A DNA stretch of 64,000 nt from NCBI GenBank assembly GCA_021732605.1, contig JAKFUS010000013.1, positions 44,150 through 108,149 on the forward strand, written 5' to 3'. The notes beneath the pieces were generated by a model. The model did no database searches, had not been told where the DNA came from, and worked only from the letters and a program-made list of their open reading frames with translations. This DNA is from Betaproteobacteria bacterium (GTDB lineage: Bacteria; Pseudomonadota; Gammaproteobacteria; Burkholderiales; SG8-41). Of this stretch, positions 57,162 to 64,000 are shown piece after piece. A program made the position numbers and the translations under genes. Within the stretch, counting starts at the first letter, position 1. The number at the start of each line of letters is the position of its first letter.

Positions 57162-58127
57162 ATGAAAAATTATAAGTCATTGTTTTTATTTATATTTTCA
57201 TGTTTCACGCTGGGCGCTGCCCAAGCCCAGAATTACCCGAGCAAAACCGTGCGTCTGGTGGTGCCCTTCGCCGCCGGCGGCAGCACCGACATCATCGGCC
57301 GCGTGCTGGCGCAAAAACTGACCGAGGCCTGGGGCCAGCAGGTCATTATCGACAACCGGCCCGGCGGCAGCACAGTGATCGGCACCGACATCGTCGCCAA
57401 ATCGCCGCCCGATGGTCATGTGCTGCTGGTGACACCGGCACCGTTCACCATCGTGCCCAGCCTGATCAAAAAACTGCCGTACGATCCGGCGAAGGATTTC
57501 GAACCGATCACACTGATCAACACCACGCCGCTGGTCGTTGTCGTCCATCCTGGAGTGCCGGCGAAAAACATCAAGGAACTGATCGCGCTGGCCAAAGCAA
57601 AACCCGGCGTAATGAATTTCGGCTCCTCCGGCAGCGGCGGCTCCAATCACCTCGCCGGCGAACTGTTCAACGCCATGGCCAACGTGAAAGTTGTGCACGT
57701 GCCGTACAAGGGCAATGCACCAGCGCTGGCTGATCTGGTCGGCGGCCATGTCGATATCGTGTTCAACGGCCTGACCTCGGCGCTGCCCTTCATCAAATCA
57801 GGAAAATTGCGCGCGCTGGGCATGACCAGCCTGAATCGTTCAGCCGCACTGCCGGAGATGCCAACACTGGACGAGCAGGGACTGAAAGGCTTCCAGGCTG
57901 TGGCCTGGAACGGCCTCACCGGCCCCGCGCGCATGCCGAAAGAAGCCGTCGCCAAAACCGCCGATGCCGTCGCGCGCATCATGAGATCACCGGAACTTGC
58001 CGAACACCTGAAACGCGAAGGCTCGGATCCGGTGGGCAGCAGCACGCCGGAATACGCCGCCTTCCTGCGCGATGAAATCGCCAAGTGGAAAAAAGTCATC
58101 GAACGCGCGGGTATCACCTCTCTTTAG
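57162..58127 (+). CDS. Bug/TctC-family periplasmic solute-binding protein
   Basis: A 321-residue Bug protein. The start at 57162 follows GGAGGAGTATTG; a GTG at 57138 overlapping the NMO stop is less likely. The signal peptide (KNYKSLFLFIFSCFTLGAAQAQ) is encoded by unusually AT-rich codons. The mature N-terminus is YPSKTVRLVVPFAAGGSTDIIGRVL; IDNRPGGSTVIGTDIVAKSPPDGHVLL and HVPYKGNAPALADLVGGHVDIVF follow. It lies between the NMO gene and an enoyl-CoA hydratase/CoA-ligase pair. Confidence 0.92.
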   Translation: MKNYKSLFLFIFSCFTLGAAQAQNYPSKTVRLVVPFAAGGSTDIIGRVLAQKLTEAWGQQVIIDNRPGGSTVIGTDIVAKSPPDGHVLLVTPAPFTIVPSLIKKLPYDPAKDFEPITLINTTPLVVVVHPGVPAKNIKELIALAKAKPGVMNFGSSGSGGSNHLAGELFNAMANVKVVHVPYKGNAPALADLVGGHVDIVFNGLTSALPFIKSGKLRALGMTSLNRSAALPEMPTLDEQGLKGFQAVAWNGLTGPARMPKEAVAKTADAVARIMRSPELAEHLKREGSDPVGSSTPEYAAFLRDEIAKWKKVIERAGITSL

Positions 58128-58151
58128 GAATGATCGCATGAGCATCAAAAC

Positions 58152-58922
58152 ATGAGTATTAAAGTAAGCATCAACGAAGGCATCGCCACTGTCATGCTCG
58201 ACCGTGCCGACAAGCTGAACGCGCTGTCGGGCGAGATGTACCACGAGCTGGCTGACATTTTCACTGCACTGAATACAGATGACACAGCACGCGCTGTCGT
58301 GCTCACCGGCGCCGGGCGCGCCTTCTGCGCGGGCGGCGATGTCGGCTCCATGGGTGGTTACGATGTGGTCAGCGGGCGCAAGCGCTCGAAAGGCCATCAG
58401 CAGATGATCCTCGCACTGCATCACCTGGAAAAACCGGTGATCGCCGCCATCCGCGGCCCGGCCGCCGGCATCGGCGCCAGCATGGCACTGGCCTGTGACT
58501 TGATTGTCGCGAGCGAAACCGCGTACCTGCTGATGGCCTTCAAGAATGTCGGTATCCCGCCGGACGGCGGCGCGATATATTTCCTGACCCAGCACCTCGG
58601 ACTCGCCCGCGCCAAGGAAATCGTCTACAGCGCGCGCAAGCTGCCGGCGGCCGAAGCGCGCGACATGGGGCTGATCAGCAAGGTGGTGCCCGACGATCAA
58701 CTGGAAACAGCAGCTATGGCACTGGCGCGCGACATCGCCGGTTCCGCGACCTACGCGCTGACGCTGGCGAAACGCATGTTTCAGTACATGTATGTGCCGA
58801 CGCTGGAACAATTACTTGAAATGGAAGTGCTGGCGATCTGCGGCGCACGCATGACCCACGACCATGTCGAGGGCGTCACCGCCTTCAAGGAAAAACGCAA
58901 ACCGCAGTTCAAAGGAAAATAA
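58152..58922 (+). CDS. Enoyl-CoA hydratase/isomerase family protein (copy 2)
   Basis: A 256-residue crotonase-fold protein of the same length as the copy at 35810. Shared features are VMLDRADKLNAL, GRAFCAGGDVGSM, EKPVIAAIRGPAAGIGASMALACDLIVAS, GIPPDGGAIYFL and the C-terminal MTHDHVEGVTAFKEKRKPQFKGK. The Asp in PPDGG again suggests a PaaG-like isomerase rather than a hydratase. A near-duplicate start context (ATGAGCATCAAAAC then ATGAGTATTAAAGT) precedes it. The CoA ligase follows 15 bases after its stop. Confidence 0.88.
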   Translation: MSIKVSINEGIATVMLDRADKLNALSGEMYHELADIFTALNTDDTARAVVLTGAGRAFCAGGDVGSMGGYDVVSGRKRSKGHQQMILALHHLEKPVIAAIRGPAAGIGASMALACDLIVASETAYLLMAFKNVGIPPDGGAIYFLTQHLGLARAKEIVYSARKLPAAEARDMGLISKVVPDDQLETAAMALARDIAGSATYALTLAKRMFQYMYVPTLEQLLEMEVLAICGARMTHDHVEGVTAFKEKRKPQFKGK

Positions 58923-58937
58923 GCTGGACAGCAACTC

Positions 58938-60560
58938 ATGACCACCTGGAAAAAACAGACCCTCGCCGAAATCCTCGCCGCCACGGCGGATGCGCACGCG
59001 CAGGACGAAGCGCTGGTGATCTCCGGCAGGCGCCTGACCTACGCCGAACTGCGCGACAACGTGCGCGAAGTCGCGCAAGGACTGCGTGCGCTGGGCATCC
59101 GGCGCGGCGACCATGTTGCGGTATGCATGGGCAATTCGCTGGAATGGGTGATTTTCTTTTACGCAGCGGCCAGCATCGGCGCAGTCACGGTACCGGTCAA
59201 CACCCGCTTCAAGGCCGACGAAATGCTGTACTGCCTGAAGCAGGCCGATGTGAAGCTGCTGTTCGTCACCGACCGTTTCCTGAAAATCAATTTCATCGAC
59301 ATGCTGCGCGGCATCTGTCCGGCCCTGGAGCGCCAATTGCCGGACGCCGCACTGCCGCTGTTGCAGACTGTAGTCGTGCTCGGCCGCGATGTGCCGGCGG
59401 GCGCCATCGGTTTCGCCGAACTGCTGAGCAAGGGGGCCGTCTATGCAGAACCCTGGCCCCCGGCGGTCAGCACGGACGACGTACTGCTGATGCAGTTCAC
59501 ATCCGGCACCACGTCCCATCCCAAGGGCGTGATGCTGACCCACGACAATATGCTGCGCAATGCGACCCATATCGCGGCGCGTTTCAACCTGAAAGCCGGC
59601 GACCATTATTACAGCGCGCGCCCCTTCTATCATGTGGCAGGAACCACGCTGTCGCTGCTCGCCGCGCTGACCACCGGTGCCTGCCTGCTGTCCTCACCCT
59701 CGTTCGAACCCGAGGAAGCGCTGTCAACGATGTGGCGCGAGGAATGCACCCACACCTCGGGCAACGACACCATGTTCCTGATGATGCTGAATCATCCGAA
59801 CTTCGACCAATATCCGCTGAAGCTGCGCAACGGCTGGGCCTCCGCCGGACCGGAAGTGTCACGCAAGGTCATTGACCGCATGGGCATGAAGGGACTGTGT
59901 CAGGCCTACGGCCTGTCGGAGGCCTCGCCGAACGTCTGCATGTCGAAGTACGACGATGACATCGAGAAGCGCATCGCAGGCTGGGCGCACATCCTCGACG
60001 ACGTCGAAGTGCGGTTGGTCGATCCCGAAAGCGGTGCAGTGATGCCGCCGGGTAAATCTGGTGAAATCCAGGTGCGCGGCTGGAGCGTGATGCAGGGTTA
60101 TTACAAATTGCCCCTGGAGACCGCCAAGGCCATCACGCCCGACGGCTGGCTGCACACCGGCGACCTCGGCATCATGGATGAAGACGGCCGGCTCAAATTC
60201 CTGACCCGCATCAAGGATGTGTTCCGTGTCGGCGGCGAAAACGTCGCACCGGCGGAAGTCGAGGACGTGCTACACAGGCATCCGAAAATCAAGCAGGCGC
60301 AGGTCATCGGTGTGCCCGATCCGCGGCTGGTCGAAGTGCCGGCGGCCTACATCATCCTGCTCGAAGGTCAGACCGCAACGCCGCAGGAAATCATCGCCTG
60401 GAGCAAAGAGAAACTGGCGAATTTCCGCGTGCCGCGATATGTGCAGATCGTCGACAGCTTCGAGAAAATCGGCATGACCGGCAGTTCAAAAATCCAGAAA
60501 AACAAATTGCGCGCGCAGGCGCTGATCGATTTTGGCCTTGAAGAACAGAAAAAGACCTGA
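58938..60560 (+). CDS. AMP-dependent acyl-CoA synthetase
   Basis: A 540-residue ANL-superfamily acyl-CoA synthetase, normal length. Seen: the phosphate-binding MQFTSGTTSHPKGVMLTHDN, the hinge-preceding YGLSEASPNV and GWLHTGDLGIMDEDGRLKFLTRIKDVFRVGGENVAPAEVEDVL, and the C-terminal GMTGSSKIQKNKLR with the catalytic Lys. It activates an acid to acyl-CoA with ATP, supplying the hydratase upstream. The Bug gene two genes upstream may provide the acid. Confidence 0.92.
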   Translation: MTTWKKQTLAEILAATADAHAQDEALVISGRRLTYAELRDNVREVAQGLRALGIRRGDHVAVCMGNSLEWVIFFYAAASIGAVTVPVNTRFKADEMLYCLKQADVKLLFVTDRFLKINFIDMLRGICPALERQLPDAALPLLQTVVVLGRDVPAGAIGFAELLSKGAVYAEPWPPAVSTDDVLLMQFTSGTTSHPKGVMLTHDNMLRNATHIAARFNLKAGDHYYSARPFYHVAGTTLSLLAALTTGACLLSSPSFEPEEALSTMWREECTHTSGNDTMFLMMLNHPNFDQYPLKLRNGWASAGPEVSRKVIDRMGMKGLCQAYGLSEASPNVCMSKYDDDIEKRIAGWAHILDDVEVRLVDPESGAVMPPGKSGEIQVRGWSVMQGYYKLPLETAKAITPDGWLHTGDLGIMDEDGRLKFLTRIKDVFRVGGENVAPAEVEDVLHRHPKIKQAQVIGVPDPRLVEVPAAYIILLEGQTATPQEIIAWSKEKLANFRVPRYVQIVDSFEKIGMTGSSKIQKNKLRAQALIDFGLEEQKKT

Positions 60561-60597
60561 TCTTCGGAGTCCGTCGCACAGCCATGTAGATATACAT

Positions 60598-60610
60598 TAA
60601 GTATATGATT
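60598..60610 (-). promoter_or_regulatory. Near-match to the IHF consensus in an AT-rich gap
   Basis: The minus strand reads AATCATATACTTA, one mismatch from WATCAANNNNTTR and closely resembling the sites at 2674, 27341 and 34774. It lies in the gap before the Lys-variant hydrolase. Confidence 0.3.
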
Positions 60611-60625
60611 ATATTAGTATTTTAT

Positions 60626-60649
60626 TATCCGGCAATTATTTGCCGGATA
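60626..60649. terminator. Perfect 10-bp stem hairpin upstream of the Lys-variant hydrolase
   Basis: TATCCGGCAA and TTGCCGGATA flank TTAT. On the minus strand it is preceded, and on the plus strand followed, by no T-run. It may end the CoA-ligase transcript weakly or serve as an operator for the hydrolase-Bug operon starting at 60676. Confidence 0.5.
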
Positions 60650-60675
60650 CCTGAAATCTGAACGGAGAACGCGCA

Positions 60676-61494
60676 GTGGAACATGCACTCGAACGCCCCG
60701 ACGGCTGTAAAATTTTTTACACCATCGACGATTTCACCGACCCGTGGCGCAAGGCAGAAACCGTCCTGTTCGTGCACGGCCTCGCTGAATCCGGTGTAGC
60801 CTGGCGGGCCTGGGTGCCGCATTTTGCTCGCCACTACCGCGTGGTGCGCATCGACCTGCGCGGCTTCGGCCGCTCCACCGCAATGCCCGGTTCGCACGAA
60901 TGGACCATGGACGAACTGCTCGACGACATCGAGGCGTTGATCCGTCATCTCGGCTGCACGCGCGTGCATCTGGTCGGCGCAAAAAGCGGTGGCTCAATGG
61001 CGCTGGCGATGGCGGCCAACCGTCCCGCACTGGTACAGACGCTGATCGGCGTCACCCCGCCGCTGCTGCCTGCGGCAGGCGTCGATGACTGGGTCAAACA
61101 CATTGCCGCCAAGGGCGTGCTCGACTGGGCTGCTCACACCATGCAAGGCCGGCTGGGCACGGCGGCAACACAAGCCGAAGTTGACTGGTGGATCCACAAC
61201 CTGCAGGGCAAAACGCCGATATCCACGCTGGAAGGTTATCTGCGCTGGGTTCCCAAACTCGATATCCGCGAAGACGTCAAACGCATCAGCTGCCCGACGC
61301 TGATCATCACCACCACCGGCAGCGGCCTGCGCTCGGTGGACGGCGTGAAGGCCTGGGTTGCCGGCGTCAAACCCGCAAGGCTGCTGATCCTCGACGGCGA
61401 TGCCTGGCACGCTGCCGGCGCCTATCCCGATCGCTGCGCGCAGGCCACGCTGGAATTCCTCGACGAACAAAAAAACAGCAAGGCGGCCTTATGA
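60676..61494 (+). CDS. Alpha/beta-hydrolase fold protein with Lys at the nucleophile position
   Basis: A 272-residue alpha/beta-hydrolase fold protein starting at GTG 60676 after GGAGAACGC. LFVHGLAESGVAWRAW near 31-46 is the oxyanion region and VVRIDLRGFGRSTA near 56-69 is typical. The elbow reads HLVGAKSGGSMA: aligned without gaps, Lys103 takes the serine place, though Ser104 is adjacent. A His in DGDAWHAAGAYPD remains, while the usual acid Asp near TTTGSGL is not evident. The stop overlaps the Bug start as ATGA. Confidence 0.82.
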   Translation: MEHALERPDGCKIFYTIDDFTDPWRKAETVLFVHGLAESGVAWRAWVPHFARHYRVVRIDLRGFGRSTAMPGSHEWTMDELLDDIEALIRHLGCTRVHLVGAKSGGSMALAMAANRPALVQTLIGVTPPLLPAAGVDDWVKHIAAKGVLDWAAHTMQGRLGTAATQAEVDWWIHNLQGKTPISTLEGYLRWVPKLDIREDVKRISCPTLIITTTGSGLRSVDGVKAWVAGVKPARLLILDGDAWHAAGAYPDRCAQATLEFLDEQKNSKAAL

Positions 61495-62459
61495 TCACCA
61501 CCGCCATCCGCAATCTGCTGTGCGCATTCGTACTCACCATCGTCTGCAGCATCGCTGCCGCGCAAACCTGGCCGGCAAAAGCGGTGCGCATCGTCGTCGG
61601 CTATCCGCCGGGCGGCCCGACCGACCTTCTGGCGCGCATCGTCGCGCAAAAACTCACGGAATCCTGGGGCCAGCAGGTGCTGGTCGATAACCGTCCCGGC
61701 GCGAGCGGCATGATCGGCGCCGAAGTCGCGGTACGCGCAGCTCCCGACGGCTACACACTGCTGATGGTGCCAGTGACCTATGCGGTCACGCCCAGCCTGT
61801 TCCCCAAAATGGCCTACGATGCGGTCAAAGACCTGGCGCCGGTGGCACAGGTCGCGGCGGCGCCTTTCATCCTCGTCGTGCATCCGACACTGCCGGTGAA
61901 AACGGTGAAGGATCTGATTACGTTGGCGCGCAGCCGCCCCGGCCAGATCAACTACGCATCGGCCAGCGCCGGCGGCATGCCGCATCTCGCCGGCGAACTG
62001 TTCAACACCATGACCGACGTCAAGATGGTTCACATCCCGTACAAGGGCGCGGCGCCAGCCACCACCGACCTGCTCGCCGGACAGGTGTCACTGATGTTCA
62101 ACAACATGCTGTCGGCAATGCCGCAGGTCAAAAGCGGACGGCTGCGCGCCATCGCGGTGACCAGCATCAAACGTTCGGCCGCAGCACCTGAACTGCCGAC
62201 CATCGCCGAGACCGTACCGGGTTACGAGGCCAGCGGCTGGTACGCCGCGTTCGCGCCGGCGGCAACACCGCGCGAACTGATCACCCGGCTCAACAATGAC
62301 ATGAACCGTGTGATGAAAATGCCGGATGTCACGCAGCGCCTCGCCGGGGATGGCGTCGAAGCCGTGGGCACCACGGCGGAACAGTTCGGCATTTACCTGC
62401 GGCAGGAAATCGCCAAATGGGGCAAAGTCGTCAAGGCCTCGGGCGCCAAGGCCGACTGA
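61491..62459 (+). CDS. Bug/TctC-family periplasmic solute-binding protein
   Basis: A 322-residue Bug protein; the ATG at 61491 overlaps the hydrolase stop. A signal peptide ends near SIAAAQ (about residue 23), then WPAKAVRIVVGYPPGGPTDLLARI. VDNRPGASGMIGAEVAVRAAPDGYTLL and HIPYKGAAPATTDLLAGQVSLMF follow. The overlapping frame upstream (from 61188) is the hydrolase gene read out of frame and is rejected. Direct translational coupling with a non-Ser hydrolase is notable. Confidence 0.92.
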   Translation: MITTAIRNLLCAFVLTIVCSIAAAQTWPAKAVRIVVGYPPGGPTDLLARIVAQKLTESWGQQVLVDNRPGASGMIGAEVAVRAAPDGYTLLMVPVTYAVTPSLFPKMAYDAVKDLAPVAQVAAAPFILVVHPTLPVKTVKDLITLARSRPGQINYASASAGGMPHLAGELFNTMTDVKMVHIPYKGAAPATTDLLAGQVSLMFNNMLSAMPQVKSGRLRAIAVTSIKRSAAAPELPTIAETVPGYEASGWYAAFAPAATPRELITRLNNDMNRVMKMPDVTQRLAGDGVEAVGTTAEQFGIYLRQEIAKWGKVVKASGAKAD

Positions 62460-62492
62460 ACTGACCAAACAATAACAACGGAAACAACCACG

Positions 62493-63455
62493 ATGAATAT
62501 ACGTCTCACGCTGGCTGCGCTGCTGTACTGCAGCACGCTGCCCGCAGCAAGCGCCGCGGATTACCCGAACAAACCGATACGCCTCGTGGTGCCCTTCCCC
62601 GCAGGCGGACCGGTGGACATCACCGCGCGCACGCTGGCCCCGCGGCTGACCGAAACCCTGGGTCAGCGCATACTGGTCGATAACCGCGGCGGCGCCGGCG
62701 GCATCCTCGGCTCTGACATCGTCGCCAAATCCCCCGCCGACGGCCACACGCTGCTGCTGTGCACGACCGGCAACGCCATCAACGTCAGCCTGGTGAAAAA
62801 CCTGCCCTACGATATCCGCAAGGATTTCACCGCGATATCGATGGTCGCAATCATCACCAGCATCCTCGTCGTGCATCCCTCGCTGCCGGCGAAATCGGTC
62901 AAGGATCTGGTGGCGCTTGCCAAAAACAAACCCGATGCGCTGAGTTATGCCTCCACCGGCAACGGCGCGCCGACGCACCTTGCCGGTGAACTGTTCAAAA
63001 GCATGGCCGGCGTCAAAATGCTCCACGTGCCATACAAGGGCGCATCGCTGGCTTTGATTGATCTGATCAGCGGCCATGTACAACTGTCATTCATCAGCGC
63101 TCCGGGCTCAATGCAGCACGTGGAATCCGGCCGGCTGCGCCTGCTCGCTGTGACCAATGCCAAACGCTCGGCGCTGCTGCCCGATGTGCCGACCATCAGT
63201 GAAGCGGGACTGCGCGGTTATGAATCGGAAGGCTGGCATGGCCTCTTTACGCCGGCCGGCACCCCCAAACCGGCGGTGGACCGTCTTTACAAGGAATTTT
63301 CGGCAGCACTGCGTGACCCGAAGATCAGCACAGTCATGCTGGCCGGCGGCGCTGAACCGGTGGGCATGCCGCCTGAAGAATTTTCGCGGAAGCTGAATGC
63401 CGAAATAGAGAAATGGGCCAAAGTGGTAAAAACATCAGGGATGAAGGTGGACTGA
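62493..63455 (+). CDS. Bug/TctC-family periplasmic solute-binding protein
   Basis: A 320-residue Bug protein with a signal peptide to about PAASAAD (residue 22), then YPNKPIRLVVPFPAGGPVDITART. VDNRGGAGGILGSDIVAKSPADGHTLL and HVPYKGASLALIDLISGHVQLSF are typical. It follows the preceding Bug gene by 33 bases, so two distinct binding proteins are made from one operon. A truncated OB-fold gene comes next. Confidence 0.92.
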   Translation: MNIRLTLAALLYCSTLPAASAADYPNKPIRLVVPFPAGGPVDITARTLAPRLTETLGQRILVDNRGGAGGILGSDIVAKSPADGHTLLLCTTGNAINVSLVKNLPYDIRKDFTAISMVAIITSILVVHPSLPAKSVKDLVALAKNKPDALSYASTGNGAPTHLAGELFKSMAGVKMLHVPYKGASLALIDLISGHVQLSFISAPGSMQHVESGRLRLLAVTNAKRSALLPDVPTISEAGLRGYESEGWHGLFTPAGTPKPAVDRLYKEFSAALRDPKISTVMLAGGAEPVGMPPEEFSRKLNAEIEKWAKVVKTSGMKVD

Positions 63456-63531
63456 ACATCAGGATCGAGGATTGAGGATTGAGCGGCACTTTGAACGCAG
63501 CAAATTGTTCCAACAGGAAAAGGGGTATTCG

Positions 63532-64000
63532 ATGTCTGATTTGATGAAACAGTCTCCGCTCGGCGTTTACGTCGAGCACCTGAAAAAAGGCGAGCTCGCC
63601 TACCAGGTCTGCAAGGACAACAACAAGGCGTTCTTTTATCCGCGTGCCTTCGCGCCGGAAACCGGCAGCGAGAACATTGAGTGGCGCTTGTCCAAGGGAC
63701 TGGGCACGGTCTATACGACCACCGTCATTTATTACAAGGGCGAAGCGCCGCTGAACGTGGCCATGATCGACATGGATGAGGGTTATCGCCTGATGAGCCG
63801 CGTCGAGGACATCGATGCGATGGACGTCAAGATCGGCATGCGCGTGAAGTTCAAGGTCAATCCCGGTGACGAGAAAACCCTGCCCTTCCCGGTGTTCACC
63901 GCCCTCACCCCCGGCCCCTCTCCCGAGGGGAGAGGGGAGGCTAATGTTTCCCTTCCCCCTCCGGGAGAAGGGTCAGGGATGAGGGACGGGAGGTCCAAAT
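63532..64000 (+). CDS. Zn-ribbon/OB-fold (DUF35-like) acyl-CoA-associated protein, cut by window end
   Basis: The first 156 residues of an OB-fold protein that runs off the window. LKKGELAYQVCKDNNKAFFYPRAFAPETGS and the VYTTTVIYYKGEAPLNVAMIDMDEGYRLMSRV strand resemble the OB-fold half of DUF35 proteins, usually partners of thiolases. From about residue 123 (63899 on) the reading frame enters a REP-like element (TPGPSPEGRGE, PPPGEGSGMRDG), so the native C-terminus appears to have been replaced or extended by repeat-encoded residues. AAAAGGGG precedes the ATG. Confidence 0.7.
   Translation, partial: MSDLMKQSPLGVYVEHLKKGELAYQVCKDNNKAFFYPRAFAPETGSENIEWRLSKGLGTVYTTTVIYYKGEAPLNVAMIDMDEGYRLMSRVEDIDAMDVKIGMRVKFKVNPGDEKTLPFPVFTALTPGPSPEGRGEANVSLPPPGEGSGMRDGRSK
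63895..63992. repeat. REP-like elements at the right edge
   Basis: Two consecutive GC-rich hairpins: CCCCTCTCCCGAGGGGAGAG and CCCTCCGGGAGAAGGG, related to the one at 35762-35806. They overlap the 3' part of the DUF35-like reading frame, so either the gene end is repeat-derived or the true stop was lost by insertion. Confidence 0.75.

Noticed and set aside
58138..58152. Two near-identical start contexts before the second enoyl-CoA hydratase
   Set aside because: The first ATG runs into a stop after five codons; it may be a tiny leader but there is no further support.

Overview
The window looks like chromosomal DNA from an environmental betaproteobacterium, most likely of the order Burkholderiales. 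By eye the GC content is around 60%. The pointers are nine separate Bug/TctC periplasmic binding proteins (a family hugely expanded in Bordetella/Cupriavidus-type genomes), PEP-CTERM proteins, a TAXI-TRAP transporter, glcDEF and many small acyl-CoA catabolic modules. I saw no rRNA, tRNA, CRISPR array, intact insertion sequence or phage genes. No LysR/GntR/IclR-type transcription factor is recognisable anywhere in the 64 kb.

Layout. 1-4.7 kb: a leftward cluster of mocA-like cytidylyltransferase, a membrane-anchored C13 (caspase/legumain-clan) peptidase, a MoxR/CoxD-like AAA+ ATPase, a CoxE-like VWA protein and a truncated Ldh2-type dehydrogenase. 4.8-9.6 kb: hydroxypyruvate isomerase, TAXI-TRAP binding protein and fused permease, and tartronate semialdehyde reductase. 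9.7-11.4 kb: an AT-rich accessory patch with a HEPN-motif protein, dispersed intergenic repeats and a HicBA toxin-antitoxin pair. 11.6-13.4 kb: Bug protein plus alpha/beta hydrolase. 13.5-20.9 kb: envelope and secreted functions (L,D-transpeptidase, PEP-CTERM protein, a secreted GH-A-like protein behind a textbook sigma-54 promoter, a pilin-like protein, DyP peroxidase, Sel1 protein). 20.9-27.7 kb: LVIVD-repeat protein, family III CoA-transferase and glcDEF. 27.7-30.3 kb: an orphan DNA methyltransferase and a thermonuclease separated by a MITE-like element. 30.4-41.6 kb: PrpD, Bug, PhyH, MaoC, SDR, enoyl-CoA hydratase, MFS, enolase-superfamily, FecR, class II aldolase and Bug genes. 41.6-44 kb: two divergent PEP-CTERM genes and a lipoprotein. 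44-64 kb: RIO kinase, then repeated modules of Bug protein, alpha/beta hydrolase, CoA ligase and hydratase, ending in a truncated OB-fold (DUF35) gene.

How the genes work together. GlcDEF (glycolate to glyoxylate), Hyi and GlxR/GarR (hydroxypyruvate and tartronate semialdehyde to glycerate) outline a glycolate/glyoxylate route; glyoxylate carboligase is not in the window. Most other genes form small uptake-plus-activation modules: a Bug protein to capture a carboxylate, then CoA-transferase or CoA-ligase, hydratase, SDR, dioxygenase or hydrolase enzymes. No TctA/TctB membrane subunits are present, so the Bug proteins must use membrane partners elsewhere or act as sensors.

The most unusual signals are these. 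(1) Six tandem heptamer arrays (GGTRAYT units) sit at four intergenic loci. At two loci they form the same inverted-arm architecture inside an operon and abut a start codon with no Shine-Dalgarno. (2) Four alpha/beta hydrolases, each next to a Bug gene, all lack serine at the nucleophile elbow (Gly, Cys, Ala and Lys instead). (3) AT-rich islands match the IHF consensus, some inside coding sequence, and two share an identical 20-mer. (4) A 13-mer is shared upstream of separate PEP-CTERM loci, with a perfect sigma-54 promoter nearby. (5) A 261-bp MITE-like element with perfect 23-bp inverted ends supplies one gene's stop codon and possibly the next gene's start codon.
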